Shown piece by piece: positions 12,163 to 23,503 of a DNA stretch of 64,000 bases. Within the stretch, counting starts at the first letter, position 1. Every line of letters starts with the position of its first letter. The notes under the pieces are model-generated. The model saw only the letters and a list, made by a program, of their open reading frames with translations, was not told the DNA's origin and did no database searches. The stretch lies in NCBI GenBank assembly GCA_037176885.1, contig JAWWNJ010000049.1, forward strand, positions 1,506,279 through 1,570,278, written 5' to 3'. Origin of the DNA: Favolaschia claudopus. Its lineage: Eukaryota > Basidiomycota > Agaricomycetes > Agaricales > Mycenaceae. The position numbers and the translations under genes were made by a program.

Positions 12163-13969
12163 CTAGCGTAAATTTCCCGCCTGAATATCCTGTGCGATCT
12201 GAAGCGCCTCAATCCACACCAACCGCCGCACATTCATATTCCGTGAAAAGAGATCCACAGAACTGTTGAGATGTTCGTCGAGCAGCTGAAGCTGTATCGG
12301 AGTGAAGGGGCAGCCAGGCGGCTCACACAAAACCTCCGACAGGTTTGCCGGCGTGCTTGCGGAGGCAAAGGGATCGGTATTGTTGACGCGCTCATGGGGG
12401 TTGTTTTCAAGCAAATGTGCTATCAGCTCCGGCTCCGTGTTCACCTCCCAATCGATTCCGTATTCGTTGATATCCTCGATTTCCTCCTCCTCCGCAGCAA
12501 GAAACGAGGATATACCGCGAGGCCCCTCGCGTAACATCCCAAACGTGAATAGATCGCGCGGACTGCGCTCCCGCTGCCGACGAACTGTTAGCTGATGCGA
12601 GTTCCACGCTTCCGCCCATTCCTCGGCATCGCGGTTAATGGATGCCAGGAATAGGTGGTGAAGCAGCCAGATATGGCCAGGCCGCGTGGGGTTCAGCCCG
12701 TGGTTAGTTTCGAGATCAAGGAAGAAAACTTTCCACTTCTTTCCGAAACCGTGCGTCACGTCGTACCACAGGCGTTCGATGCGTGTGTTGTGGACACTCC
12801 TGAATGACGTATCTCAGCAACGGTGTAGAAATGAAAAATTTAAACCAACCTTCCCCAGATGAACGAACCTCGACCCGAGCCTCTGACTTCCTCCATGTAA
12901 ACCGCAACCTCGATGTTCTCGACACCGTGATCGCCTCGCATGCGGCTCGGACAGCCGTGAAGCGCGATGACATCAAGTAGCAAGCGTAAAACACTCGCAC
13001 CGCGATTGTTGTTGTGCACGCGAATGCCGAGCACAAACCGCGAATACCCGTCGATGATGCAGTGGATGACGATCTTGTAACGAATGAGGCCTCAGGATCA
13101 TTGATTCAGCTGAGGAATAGAATATGAACCTGAACAGTGTGCTCACCGTGTTGCCCGTCAAGATGTGCAAGGGACATGGGCCCTGGAACACGATATTTCT
13201 TGCGGCTGATTTGCCGATCCCCAAAGATTGCTGGGGCACCATGCACCCGTACATACGAAGCAGTAATTCGGTCGCGCGGGACGTGATAACCCTGGGACTT
13301 GAGATGTCCCCGAATCATGCGCCGCCCAAACTGCGGGAAAACCTCCAATGTTGACGCAAGAAGCTGATCGAGTTCAGCGTCGGATATCGCCGAGACAGGA
13401 GGCGCAGTGGAGGTATGAACAACTTCAACTTCTCCTGTGGCATTCATCCGCGACTGAAATACAGGGGCGCCGGGTTGAACTAGTCCAGCACGAAGAGCAG
13501 CACGTCGAACAGTGCGAGCCGAAACCCCGATCTCAGGAGCAATCCCAGTCGGACCACGAAGATCAAGAGCAGCCCTCAGGAATTGGGGATCAATCTCAAT
13601 CCGTGGTCGACCTCGTCGCCCAGTATGTACACGATGAGCAACAGTTAAAGGAGCAGAATCAGGCGGGTCCATCGAGTCGTGGCAGGCAAGATCAAGAGCC
13701 GTCACCATGTCGGTGAGGGACGTTTGAAGAGTTGCATATTCGTCGGGGGGGAAAATGGCTTGATGCTAAATGAGACTGTGAGCATTCACAGTGAATTTTG
13801 CTGCTATGATTCTTACAATCTCCGCCGCCGAAGCCAACGCTAGTGCTCTATCTCGAATAGCGTGCAGGCTAGGCGGGTCTCCGACCATGGTGCGCAAAGC
13901 CGAGAGGACCTCATCGTGAAATGTGTGGTAGGTGTCTCTGAGGTTGCGGAGTCGTTGTTCAGCGTCCAT
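12163..13969 (-). CDS. DDE integrase (rve fold) of the 12.4 kb element
   Basis: The gene appears intact, with four exons from Met 13969 to the stop at 12163 and in-phase introns (GTAAGA..TTTAG, GTGAGC..CTGAG, GTTGGT..TTCAG). The N-terminal part carries a helix-turn-helix-like stretch, IGVSARTVRRAALRAGL, likely for end recognition. The catalytic core follows in order: Asp in HLDGQHG (13157-13159), Asp in MRGDHGVENIEV (12930-12932) and Glu in NTRIERLWYDV (12775-12777). The spacing fits an RNase H-like DDE integrase, which cuts the element ends and joins them to target DNA. The C-terminal region is acidic. It is the only transposition enzyme in the element and lies next to the right inverted end. 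Confidence 0.85.
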
Positions 13970-14189
13970 TCCAGAAGCTCAGATGAGAACTGAGACGAGA
14001 AAAGCAGAGCCCTTGGTCTGATGGTGGAAGGAGAAGAAACCAGAGTTCGAGTCGGCGGCAGTTGCAGGACATGGGAGCGGAGATCACAGATCATGATACA
14101 GAACAACTAGGAATGATGGGGAATGTCAAAGGATGCAAAGGTAAACTTTCTACCGACCAAGAAAGCAAACGCAAGCCGAGGTGGTGAAA

Positions 14190-14409
14190 AACCAGGAATT
14201 AGGAGTTTTCATCGGGAAAGCTGAGGAATCAAAGTGAATGCAAACGCCGGTGAAATTCAGGACTCATCGGGAATTCCTTAGGACAAGCCAGGATATGCAA
14301 GGAATCAACGGGAGGCTTCAGGATTTACGAGGAACAGTAAGGAATTGCAAGGATTGATCGGGAAACGTAATGATTGCGCAGGAAACAAGTGTAAACTTGT
14401 ATTTTGTCC
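14190..14409 (-). repeat. Right inverted end, AGGAAT-rich
   Basis: This stretch has many GGGAA/AGGAAT/AGGATT words (GGGAATTCCTTAGG, AAGGAATCAACGGG, AAGGAATTGCAAGG). It mirrors the left end in reverse complement and terminates in ATTTTGTCC at 14409. The match with the left end is imperfect, so the ends have drifted or are subterminal-repeat rather than strict inverted-repeat type. Confidence 0.55.
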
Positions 14410-15325
14410 GGTACCGGCCACCAAAGAGCGGTCTGTTTCCACGCACTTTTTCGTCCGTCAATGGTCGCTCGCCGTACCTTGCCTCGCTCGTGGATTGCGC
14501 GTCGTGTACCGCGATCACAAGGAAAAGACACTGGGGTCTCGCCTTCGTAGACAGACAACACGCCTGGCTGTCTCTTCCTGACGTTGCATCGAAGCTTTTC
14601 GCCTTGACCGTATCTTCTGATGTTGGACGTGAGAGACACCCTTTTCAACTTGTAGCGCCTGCGAGGGAGGACACGGCCTGTTGGTGCGCGACCGGATTTG
14701 CTTTGGTGGGCTCCTCCTACCTGCGATGTTTCCTTCAATGGCCAGCCGTACCCACGCCAGGCACGAAATGTTCTCTTCACATAGACGCGCTTTCAGTTCG
14801 CCGCAAGGAGAAGAAATTTAAGAAAGGATCGCGCTGCGATGTCGCTGACCACTCACCCGCCTATGCATTGAACTCTCTACGTCGATCCTTCCGTCGACTT
14901 GCCACCGATTTCGCACCCTCACAGTTTTCGTCTCTGCAGTGAAGAATTTTGCCTGCTCGTGGCTAGCGTCCAAACTCAGTGCAACGCGCATTTTCGATTC
15001 TTTGATAATTTGTGTGCGCTTCTTGACGGTGCCTTCGATGGTCAAGTACTTTGTGTTTGCGTTCCATGCATCAGCAAATAACCGCGTGTCTTGGTACGAG
15101 GAGCGTGTGTGTTGCAGGAGCTGTCCCTTCAGGTCCTCCTAGAAGGGAGACGACATTAAGACAAGTTCTAGTCGTGACCGAAACGCTCAGCGAGTTCGAG
15201 GTGCTGCTCCATTGCACCGTCCTGCTTTTGACTTGCAAATAGTTGCTATACCGGCGCACATCTCCTGCTGGTCCGATCTGGTCTCCACATAGCTACTTCG
15301 TCCTCTTCAACAGACGCCTCGCACT
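14410..15325. other. Region without a convincing gene
   Basis: Open frames exist on both strands (for example 14370-14942 plus), but none shows in-phase introns or a recognisable motif. It may contain a decayed host gene broken by the element. Confidence 0.35.
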
Positions 15326-15721
15326 TTGATTCTCAGTATGCACGTCCAGATCATTTCACGGACTCAGAAGACCAAAGACTTTTCGATCCCTCCCTTGCGA
15401 ACACTTTGGCTGGCAACAAAGTCACCTAACAGAACGTCCTTTGAGCTTGTACTTGACTCTCGCGTTGCGGCTGAATTCTGGCGGAATTTGCGGGACCTTC
15501 GAATCTGTTGCGTGTCGTGCAAAGAAGTCGCAGATTGGAAGTTGCAGATACTGTCTTGCCTTCGAGAAGTTCGCCCCAAAGTAACTGTTGGCTGCATTCT
15601 TCGGCCTGCTGGTCGCTGCGAGCAAGTGCGGAGATTCAAATTTAATTCAATCGGCAGCGAGCGTTTATCACGTGTGCCGACGACTTTCTGTGTCACTGAT
15701 TTGAAGCACCTGGATAAGTGA
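15326..15721 (+). CDS. Possible small unknown protein
   Basis: This is a single open frame of about 131 residues with no recognised domain. It contains LRTLWLATKS and LRDLRICCVSCKEV, which loosely resemble leucine-rich-repeat strands as found in nearby F-box proteins. There is no intron support, and the first Met may lie inside it (15338). It could be a fragment of a decayed F-box/LRR gene. Confidence 0.25.
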   Translation: MILSMHVQIISRTQKTKDFSIPPLRTLWLATKSPNRTSFELVLDSRVAAEFWRNLRDLRICCVSCKEVADWKLQILSCLREVRPKVTVGCILRPAGRCEQVRRFKFNSIGSERLSRVPTTFCVTDLKHLDK

Positions 15722-15900
15722 AGGCAGAAAAACCAGAACCACGGTGCAAAGAATGGTGAAGGACAGCCACCGCCTATGTCTCCTCTCCCTCCCTCTGTGC
15801 GATGAGAAGAAGACTCAATGATTATTAGCCTCCCCCTCCTATCTACTCCAAACTTCAACGTGACCCGACATTGTGTGCCTAATTCTCGTACATGTCCTTT

Positions 15901-16967
15901 CTACTCCGTATAAAGCGGTGAATTTGAGCAGTTCGGATTCCTGCAACGTGCACCAAAGCGAAATAAAAGGCTGCTCTTCGCCATGAGCGAAAGAGACGGA
16001 TCGATGTCCTGACCGACGTTTCCCATTCCACCCCACTTGATGTGCGCGAAACCTTTCAGTTCGTGAACAGACCTCCAACGGCCTGGACAAGACATCCCGC
16101 ACGGCCTGTCCCAACCTGTAGTAGAAATCTGGAGGGTGATTGCGCCTGGAAATCGAGACGTTGTGCGGAAAAAACGGTGATACAACGGGTCGAAATATAG
16201 CGCATGCATCTGCTTTCTCCAGCCTTGTATGTGTTGTTGTTCCGACACATTTTTCAGGACCGGAGTGATGATTTCAGACGCCCCAATAGCGATCATCTGG
16301 TCCGTGTTCGGGGACGCAAAGAAGAGGGGACCAAGATTGCGTCGCAAGGAAAAGGTAATTGTCACCACCGATCCCTGCAAAACGTCAAGACCAGGACCTC
16401 GCTGATATTGCTGTTCAGCTCAACACGCACCGGCATGGAAGTATGACGGAATATCAGTCTCCACCCTCCAGTGGAAATATATGGCCCTGCACTCCAACTG
16501 CGATCCTCCAACACAAACCCAGACTCCTTGGTCATAAAGGTTTCCCAAGCATCGAAGTTCTCGTAGTAGCTTATCACGTTCAAGTTGTCGGGACGTGGCA
16601 CATCGGACAGAGTGGACGCGACAGCCAACGCAACTGACCCTACGATCCAGCTGTGTGTTCGCTCCAACACTCGAAAAAAGCCCTCGAACAAAAAGCTATG
16701 GCCCTGTTCGTGAGACGGAGGAACGAAGCCTGGGCATTTGGTGAAAAAGGGGGACGTGTATCTATAGGTTCTGGACTTGAGATATTCCTTAGCATACATG
16801 CTGCACGCTCTGTCGACGTGCGAGAAGCGGAGAATGTCGATAAGAGCGAGAAAGCGCAGCATGTATAGGACGATGTCGGATTGACTCCAAAAGTCATGAG
16901 GAGGGAGGCGTTTTGTTTTGCGGTACGGCTGTACTCGAGTTTTCAGGGCTGGGCGGTGCTTAGGCAT
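15901..16967 (-). CDS. F-box protein
   Basis: Two exons read on the minus strand. The first starts at Met 16967 (MPKHRPALK). A 56-base intron with a GTGCGT donor and TTTGCAG acceptor ends just before GSVVTITF, and the stop is at 15901. The F-box is near the N-terminus: a Pro-Pro-His start, then SDIVLYMLRFLALIDILRFS, then a Ser/His-rich second helix. In SCF ligases this segment binds Skp1 and the remainder recruits a substrate. The C-terminal ~250 residues have no recognised fold. The upstream in-frame codon at 16982 is GTG, so 16967 was taken as the start. Several related genes lie in the window. Confidence 0.65.
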
Positions 16968-17054
16968 TGTGTGGAACGACACTAAAAGAAAGCGCCTTTT
17001 ATTCGTCTCGCTGCGTTACGTGCGCACAACATTAACCATAACAATCCTACTCGT

Positions 17055-17915
17055 TCACGTCGTCTCTTTCGAAATTGGGCGAGATCGTTTCGAGGAATAC
17101 CCTGTCAGGTAAGTCAGCGGGCAGCTCCCAAATTGAGCTGCGACTAACTTGGGAATGACCCATTCGAGAGCCAATATATCCGCCGGTTGTATGTCCACGA
17201 AAGGCCTGTTTCGGGACTTGCCACGCTTGAAAACCAAAACATTTCCTCTCCAGGCCCGGTCGAGACCGTCCACCGTTTTCATTATGTGGTAATTGACTGG
17301 ATGGACGTCATTCCCAGTCGCATGCTGAGGCGCAACAACGACTGTGAACGAGTACTGGCATTCCCGCTCTTCATCCTTCGACTTGAAATTGAAGTCGAAT
17401 ACCCGCCCCTCCAGATCCACCCAAGCTTCTCCGCTCCCTCTTGACGCGTCGAACCACAGCTCTGCGTTTACTTGCGCAGCTGTCCGAGCTTGGCGCACGT
17501 CTCCCAGAAAAGGGACTCTAACCCACACCAGCTGTGATATGACAGGCCCGTCCGGAATGAGAATGGCGTGCACAGATTTCGCGCCCTCCTACTCTTGTTA
17601 CAAACTGACTGAACGCTTTGGTCTGTCACGTACCATAAATTCGGAAAAAGCGACTTCCCTGGTCTCCGATATGTTATACCAATTCATTGGCGGAATGCCA
17701 GTGGAACTGCTCGGTGAGAAAGTGCTCATGACCAAGCCTGCGAGTACGACAACTTGGGAGCCATCCCTGTTTCCGACGTCTTTTATGGCCGTCCTCCTGT
17801 CGTCCACGCGCTTCGTCAGAAATAGGTCGAAAGCTCGGTCACCGCATCGTCTCCAAGTCCGTAAAAGGCACCTTATGTCAAAACTGCACCCTGCACACGG
17901 AGGGACATGTCGTAA
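17055..17915 (-). CDS. Unknown protein, two or more exons
   Basis: I do not recognise it. A clear join links EFM at a GTACGT donor (about 17632) to EGAKSVHAILIPDGP after a GAGTAG acceptor (about 17590), and the frame then stays open to the stop at 17055. Upstream the frame extends through FDLFLTKRVDDRRTAIKDVG to about 17880, so the true start is probably an exon near 17900. The middle reads AAQVNAELWFDASRGSGEAW and the end is basic. It is similar in size and style to the unknown genes at 18.2 and 21.6 kb, but I could not align them reliably by eye. Confidence 0.45.
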
Positions 17916-18186
17916 ACGCGACGACAGCCTAAAACGGAAACACGCTTAATGGAACCCGTAGATCGCTTGCCGTGACACTGTCGCTTGCCATATGTGGTAA
18001 GTAACCGTATCTGGTGGATCCTACTATCTTGGGGAGTCTTCACCTCACATCGTGGGTATTCCGTTCTTCGCCGTTAACTTCAGCTCACCGATGAGCGTGT
18101 CGGGAACAGTTCTCGCACATCCTTTCGTCTCCGTTGCAGTGCATAAAGCTGCAGTTTACGTCTGGTCCTGACAGTTGCCTTCTGTC

Positions 18187-19457
18187 ATGCTCCCCGCTCT
18201 CAGTTGCCCTTTCCCTCCGTGGACTGCAGAACCACTCACACTTGATCAGATCGGCCGATTCCTAGAGGACCCTCAGATCACGGCCCTCGCTCGCTTGGCA
18301 TACGGTATAGACTTCCACCGACCGAACTCGACCTATTGCGACGTCATGGACGAACCAACTGTCTTTACAGTAGACGGCTTGGTCGATCCTTGCATCTTCT
18401 TCCTATTTGGCCGGATAGAACAAGAACCTGTGAGGTTGAACATGTCAGATAAAGTATTCGCCGCTCATCTTGTACAGACGCTCCAGCATCCCCACCGCAC
18501 CTTTATCCTCGGTTCGGGAACGGACGCTCGGGGCAGTATCAAGGCCTTGTTCGCCAAGCAAATAGAGGCAGTCGGCAGGCCAGTAGCTTGCGGTGCACGT
18601 TGTCTCCAAGTACATGCTTCTTTTGACCACTCGTAGACCGTAACTCACCGTCCCGCAGCTCCACAAAACGGCCTTTTCTGCAACAGAAGTCCACTCCTCG
18701 ACCGGGCGGTGCGGAACTTACTTGGAAATACACACAGACCACCGAGGCGACGCTCCATGTCACGTATACCGCAGCATTGGGGAAGGAGAGACAGTTACGC
18801 GTCCTTCCTGGTCCGAACCGATCCCGATCTTTGTCGGGGAATGGGTCTTGATTCAAGCGTCGTTCCATCTCCGTGAGGAACCTGAATACGAAGGGAAAAA
18901 GGTGAGAATGCACTCTGTGCTTGACGAGCGCTGATAGCACTTTCCTTCAGTCCTACGAGTTGCTTGCGCATCACATCAGAGTGCTGCAAGTCCAGGAAGG
19001 CGATTCCGGCGCACCTACAGACCCTGTCACTGCCATGCACTCCTCCGACATGGAAGTAGACTCACGCGTTCCCTCTCCGTTCCCCGACGCGACTGTGATT
19101 GACATGGACACTGACATCGCCACGGGGCGTTCCTCGCCAACCACTCACTCCGCAACACAATTTGCCTCCTCGGAAGAAGAACCTGCTTCATCCGTCGACG
19201 CAATGACATCCTCCAGCGATGACATACTGTCCGACTCGACGCCTAGGACGTTGATAGACAGGCGAAAATCCCGACCGCTTCGCTCCAGAACTTCTGGGTC
19301 ATCTCTTCCCACCCCCAACACCAAGAGAACGAGATCGGTCACAAAAAGCAAAAGACCTGTTCTCAATGCTTTGCAGGGTACGCGCCGTAGCACAAGACTC
19401 GCGGTTCGCAACGGGGAAGGTCCTAGCAAAAAGGCAAAGAGTCAGTTTGAGGTCTAA
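18187..19457 (+). CDS. Unknown protein with Ser/Asp-rich and basic tail
   Basis: Three exons (18187-18582, 18659-18901, 18951-19457) join in phase, with GTAGCT..CCGCAG and GTGAGA..CTTCAG introns. The N-terminal two thirds look globular (TLDQIGRFLEDPQITALARL; FVGEWVLIQASFHLREE). The C-terminal third is low complexity: Ser/Asp/Glu-rich, then RKSRPLRSRTSG, KRTRSVTKSKRP and RRSTRLAVRNGEG. This suggests a nuclear or DNA/RNA-associated role, though that is only compositional. The Met at 18187 is the first in frame. I see no named domain. Confidence 0.55.
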
Positions 19458-19618
19458 TAAGTACTTGAATGGTTTCGCACCGTGTTTACCGAATTGTTCA
19501 ACCAATACAAGGCCCAAAGCCTTTTCTTCCACTTTGAAGGAAGTGGCGAGCCTCTGAGATGAATTGCCGACAGTCATGTTCGACGCTCCAGAAAGACTTT
19601 AACACCTTAGGTGGTTAA

Positions 19619-20032
19619 TTACAAAGTCGACCAGAATTGATGACAGCCTCCGCCAACAACACCGACTCGCCCGGCCACCGCATTGAGCTGGACTGAAAGT
19701 CGTTGGCGATCAAGTTTAAGCAGGTACTCGATGTACTCCGGCCCAGAGTCCAGGTCGGCGTCGACCAGCGGTCGATTTTGCGGAGGAACGTAGATGCGTC
19801 TGACTGAGTGTTTGCCGGCCGCGGGAGGGCACGTGTCGATACGATGTTGTTCTCCACTGTTCAAGTCGTTCAAGATTACTTGTACGACGCACACGCTTTC
19901 CGCAAGTCGAAGACAAATTTCATCTCCAATTCCGAACTTTTGCGGGACGTGCTCTCCAACAATGCAGTATGAAACGCCATGTTGTCTTCGATAACATTGT
20001 GAGGGGAATGCATGGACACAAAGTGCCCTCAA
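19619..20032 (-). CDS. Possible unknown protein fragment
   Basis: This is an open frame of 137 residues. The part from YCIVGEHVPQKFGIGDEICL onward looks protein-like, and its FGIGDE pattern recalls FALGDT in the neighbour at 20.3-21.6 kb. The first ~20 residues look like an unspliced intron or UTR, so this may be the last exon of a longer gene or a decayed copy of the neighbour. No domain recognised. Confidence 0.3.
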   Translation of the reverse strand: MRALCVHAFPSQCYRRQHGVSYCIVGEHVPQKFGIGDEICLRLAESVCVVQVILNDLNSGEQHRIDTCPPAAGKHSVRRIYVPPQNRPLVDADLDSGPEYIEYLLKLDRQRLSVQLNAVAGRVGVVGGGCHQFWSTL

Positions 20033-20315
20033 ACACGGCTCTTTGGTAGAGAGGTAACAGCTATGTCGTGTTCATCGGTTGCCTGAACTCGCAGGCTCGA
20101 TTCTGGAAGTAGCCTTCGTTGTGCATTTTTGATCAGGATTGTTTTTACGTTCACCTCTTCTGAGCGTCCACCTATAACTACTTAAAATTCTCGGTTGCGC
20201 TCAATCCTTCTTCCAGTCGATTCGCTTCTGTCCTGATAATCGCACCAACGAGCCTGGCGGGGCAAAACCGAAAGTCATTTCTGCGAAGTACACGTCTGCG
20301 CTACATGCCAAACTA

Positions 20316-21616
20316 TTACTCTACGTCGTGCACAGCAGCTGATTTTCTTCGACATCTAACGCCGAACTCGCAAAGTCCTAGACTCCTACACTCCAAAGTA
20401 TCGGAGCTTGCAGTCGATAGCATGTCAAACTCGACTTCATCGTTGAACGAGTCTACGTCGAAGTACTCGTCTTCATCCTGCGATGATTGCGCTGCTGAAG
20501 ATCGATCAGACGGGACGTCGTCAGACATGGATGTCGACAGCATGACGAAGTCGTCTTCTTGCTTACACGGTTGTGCTTCGACACGCGCTTTTTCCACCTG
20601 CAACGACTCCTCCACCTGACGTCGACGGGAAGCGGAACCCCACGCCGAAAGCGCTTCAGGACAGTCGCCCGCTTCCTTTATACGCATCTTCTTCATTTCC
20701 CGCGCAAAGATACTGTACTCCTGTATCCGCGTAAGATAGGTCTTCCGACGGCAAAACTAACTCACCCTGTACTGCCTGCCAGTGTTGAAGTCGTCTGTAT
20801 ACCTGTGAATACTGGTTCCCACTATGACAGTGTCGCCCAATGCGAAAGGAAAGTTACTGCCGTCGCCAGTAACTTTGAGCTGGCTATACTTCCCGTTCGC
20901 GTCCGGCACGTAGCACTGTGTGAATTGAGACCACGTCCACACGTCTACAGTGATTTCGTCTCCGGTGGAACAGGGCCGGATTTTTGGGGACTACATTCGC
21001 ACCTTTAGCATATACTTATTACGGTCTCGTGAAGAGAACTAACGTACCACGCGCTTTTCCCGATCCCTCGTCTGATCTGCGTTGTACATGCAGTCAAGAG
21101 TCGAAATCTGCATCAAATACAATGCAGCTAGCGCATCCCTGTCCCATCCATGCGACGACCAGTCAGGCACACGCAATCTCATGGAGGTGAGGTGCCCCAC
21201 TCGAACCTGAAAGTTGTTCAGTTCGGGTCTACGACAATGAACCAACCTACAGGAAGACTGCAAATTTCACCGAAAATCACTGGACGATATCGACACTCCG
21301 GGCCTCGAGTAATGACTCGATCACCAACGTATTTTGTGTAGTAGTTGCCATTCGCAAGCGGAGGGTGGAAGTCTGTTTCGTAGACAGCCAGGCCCAGGAA
21401 ATCGGATTCCATGTTGATAAGAATTCTTTCCATGGTGTGCGCAGAAACGCGAGCACAAGGTCCGAGATAAAACTCCATAGCAGGCAGGGCAAGCTCGCGA
21501 GGCCTGCTATTTAACTGAAGCTGCTGTGCGTCGAGCCTTATTCTGGTTCCTACCATCGCTTTGCCAAGAAAGTATGTCCGCTTGGGACCCTGTGCGTATG
21601 TTGTAGAACTCGCCAT
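20316..21616 (-). CDS. Unknown protein with acidic Ser-rich tail
   Basis: I do not recognise the family, but the gene structure is good. Exons join in phase at a GTAGGT donor after GEICSLP, a GTACGT donor after REKRV, and a GTGAGT donor after GRQYR. Met at 21616 begins MASSTTYAQGPKRTYFLGK. Middle exons read ITVDVWTWSQFTQCYVPD and FALGDTVIVGTSIHRYTDD. The last exon is acidic and serine-rich (QSSQDEDEYFDVDSF). The layout (globular part, then disordered tail) resembles the plus-strand gene at 18.2 kb. Two small indels or rare splice sites would also fit. Confidence 0.5.
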
Positions 21617-22171
21617 GCGCAGAACCCTTCTGAGTCCTCTACGATCCCTAAGTGAGAGGTTTCCCTTTTAGACCAGAGCACCGAGACCCGCCGATCCTTC
21701 GCCGCGTCGCTCTTCTCCGGTAACAGGCATCTCACTTCGCGTGCACAGGAAAGGACGTGTTTCGCAGATACCTGTAAAGAGAAGAAAAAGCGCGCAAGCG
21801 GAGATGAATGAAGAGACCAAAGGGGGGAATTACTAGACATGGCACGTGCTTACAAATTTTTGTCCCACGCTTCACTCCCAAAATGGAAATCACTAAACAT
21901 GGCACTTGCCTAATTGCGACGAACTTACGTCTCACGGCCACTGGCACGCACCGCTCCCAAACTCTGCATACCGTCGAAGTTGTCGTCAACCTATCATGTC
22001 GCTTCACCTCGAACATATCCAACGCGGGCTCCTTATAAAGCCAACCGGTTCAGGCTGATCGCTTTCTTACCGTCTCCTGTTCTACGCCATGCTTGACAGT
22101 GGTATCCTTAACCTACTAAAACTTTGTCTCCAGATCGTCTCACCTCACTTTTAGTGTCAGTCAGTGGCGGG

Positions 22172-23503
22172 ATGTCTCAATTGAAGGCCCAAGCCCAATT
22201 TCTTCTGTCTAACGCGGCCGACCATCAGAAGCGCATCTTGCTTTCCTCCATGACAATGCAGCGATTGTTTTTCACGTCCACCCAATCCGCTGAACTGTTC
22301 AAGGTGGTCAGCTCCTTTCTCCAGTCTACTCGACGACATGGGAAACAAGACACGGACCTCGACTCCGTGGCAGTTGCAACGAGTGGACTGCCCGGCGAGG
22401 AAAGCAGCGTAGAAAAAGGCGGCGACTCGAATGGCATCTCGAATATTGCCAATGCCACAGGCAAGTGCACGCACCTCTGATCTTGCCTTCTTACAATGTT
22501 CTTCAAGGCTTTTCCGATTTGCCCCCTGAACTGGGTCTGCGTGTTGTTGACCATCTCCCTTACGCCGACCGATGTCGTTTCGCACAAACCTCGAACTACG
22601 CTGCAGCACTCGCCGCCGAAACTCTACAGTCTGCCGCCGCCAAACTGCTAGCCAGTTTTTCCCTCCTCTACGAGGACGTCAAGATGATGCAGACCGCCAC
22701 CGGCGCCGCATTCTATGGACTGGCAGTAGACGCGCTCCTGAGAACGACTGAAGACTGCCTCGAAGTGACTCGTCTCGAACTCGTCGTACCGAAGGCGTGT
22801 GGGGCGGTAGTGGCGCGGTTCTTGGCCTTAGCCTCTCAGTATACCATTGCGTCGGACGACTCGGAGGACAACGTCGCTGTCCTCAACGTCTGCGCTGTGT
22901 GGATCCTAACGTCAGTCTCGCGCAAGATAATCGTACTTGAATGTGACACTTCGAATCCGCTCGATGTGATAGCCCGCTCTCCCATAACAAGCCTGTACAA
23001 TGCCTGGACTGCCAACGAATTATGGATCGGCTACGCGAACCTCACAGCTAGCGGGGTCGCATACGCTACGTTGCTCAACTTTCCGCTCCTCTCCCCGCCC
23101 TCTGCGCATCGAAAAATGTGGCGAGTCATGCGCCAGTGCATGCAGGCAGGGCACGTCCTTTCCCTCCGAGGTTACACATGTCCCCACATCTGCGGTGTTG
23201 ACGTGAGCTGCCCTGCGACTCTGCGCACGAGCTGCGACGCAGGCTGTGCCATAAGCCGTTTTCCAGTATGGAGATACTCCTCTGAGTCCGTCGCATCGGC
23301 ACCAGTATGCTGGTCTATGGGAGGCGGCGGGTGTGCGCAAGGCCATCTAGCCAACGGAGTCCGCACTCGCCGCTTGAGTTCAGACGTTCACGGTAATGCT
23401 TCTTCACAGGAACTTGCTATATACTCATCTCTCTGTTGCAGACGAGAATTGGCGCGGAGTTATTCGATTGTATTTGCAATCCACCGCTCCGCCGTCCTTG
23501 TAG
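22172..23503 (+). CDS. F-box protein, intact paralog of the split gene at 45-52 kb
   Basis: Three exons (22172-22460, 22508-23392, 23442-23503) sum to 1236 bases, giving 411 residues. The first intron is GC-AG (GCAAGT donor); the second is GTAATG..TTGCAG. The F-box follows the first intron: GFSDLPPELGLRVVDHLPYA, then RCRFAQTSNY. The N-terminal lead has TMQRLFFTS. The C-terminal region carries PHICGVDVSCPATLRTSCDA and a CWSMGGGGC cluster, where cysteines recur in a way that suggests metal or disulfide structure. These blocks recur in the gene at 45.3-51.8 kb (TMQRLFFTS against SAQRLCFTA, PHICGVD against PHICGED), so the two are paralogs. It probably acts as a substrate receptor of an SCF ligase; the substrate is unknown. 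Confidence 0.8.

Larger units (their letters stand above)
2042..14409. mobile_element. 12.4 kb multi-gene DDE-integrase element
   Basis: The two edges carry matching inverted sequence. The left starts GGACAAAA at 2042. The reverse complement of the right edge starts GGACAAAATACA at 14409, and alignment continues imperfectly through TTTACA, TTTCCT and ATCATT. Both ends are also dense in AGGAAT/ATTCCT words in inverted orientation (2090-2260 and 14190-14390). Between them are five multi-exon genes: a HECT-like ligase, two unknown proteins, a cytochrome-b5/MAPR-like protein and a DDE integrase of the rve fold. Four of the five read cleanly through their introns, so the copy looks fairly young. 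No target-site duplication was found, so the exact ends are inferred. The integrase resembles a group of eukaryotic stand-alone integrase-like proteins, possibly the IS3-like (IS3EU) transposons; that assignment is from memory and unverified. Confidence 0.65.

Noticed and set aside
2030..14420. Target-site duplication for the 12.4 kb element
   Set aside because: Tried boundaries around GGACAAAA gave no direct repeat of 4 or more bases; left unassigned.
14325..14942. Opposing open frames beside the right end of the 12.4 kb element
   Set aside because: Neither strand gives a recognisable protein or in-phase introns.
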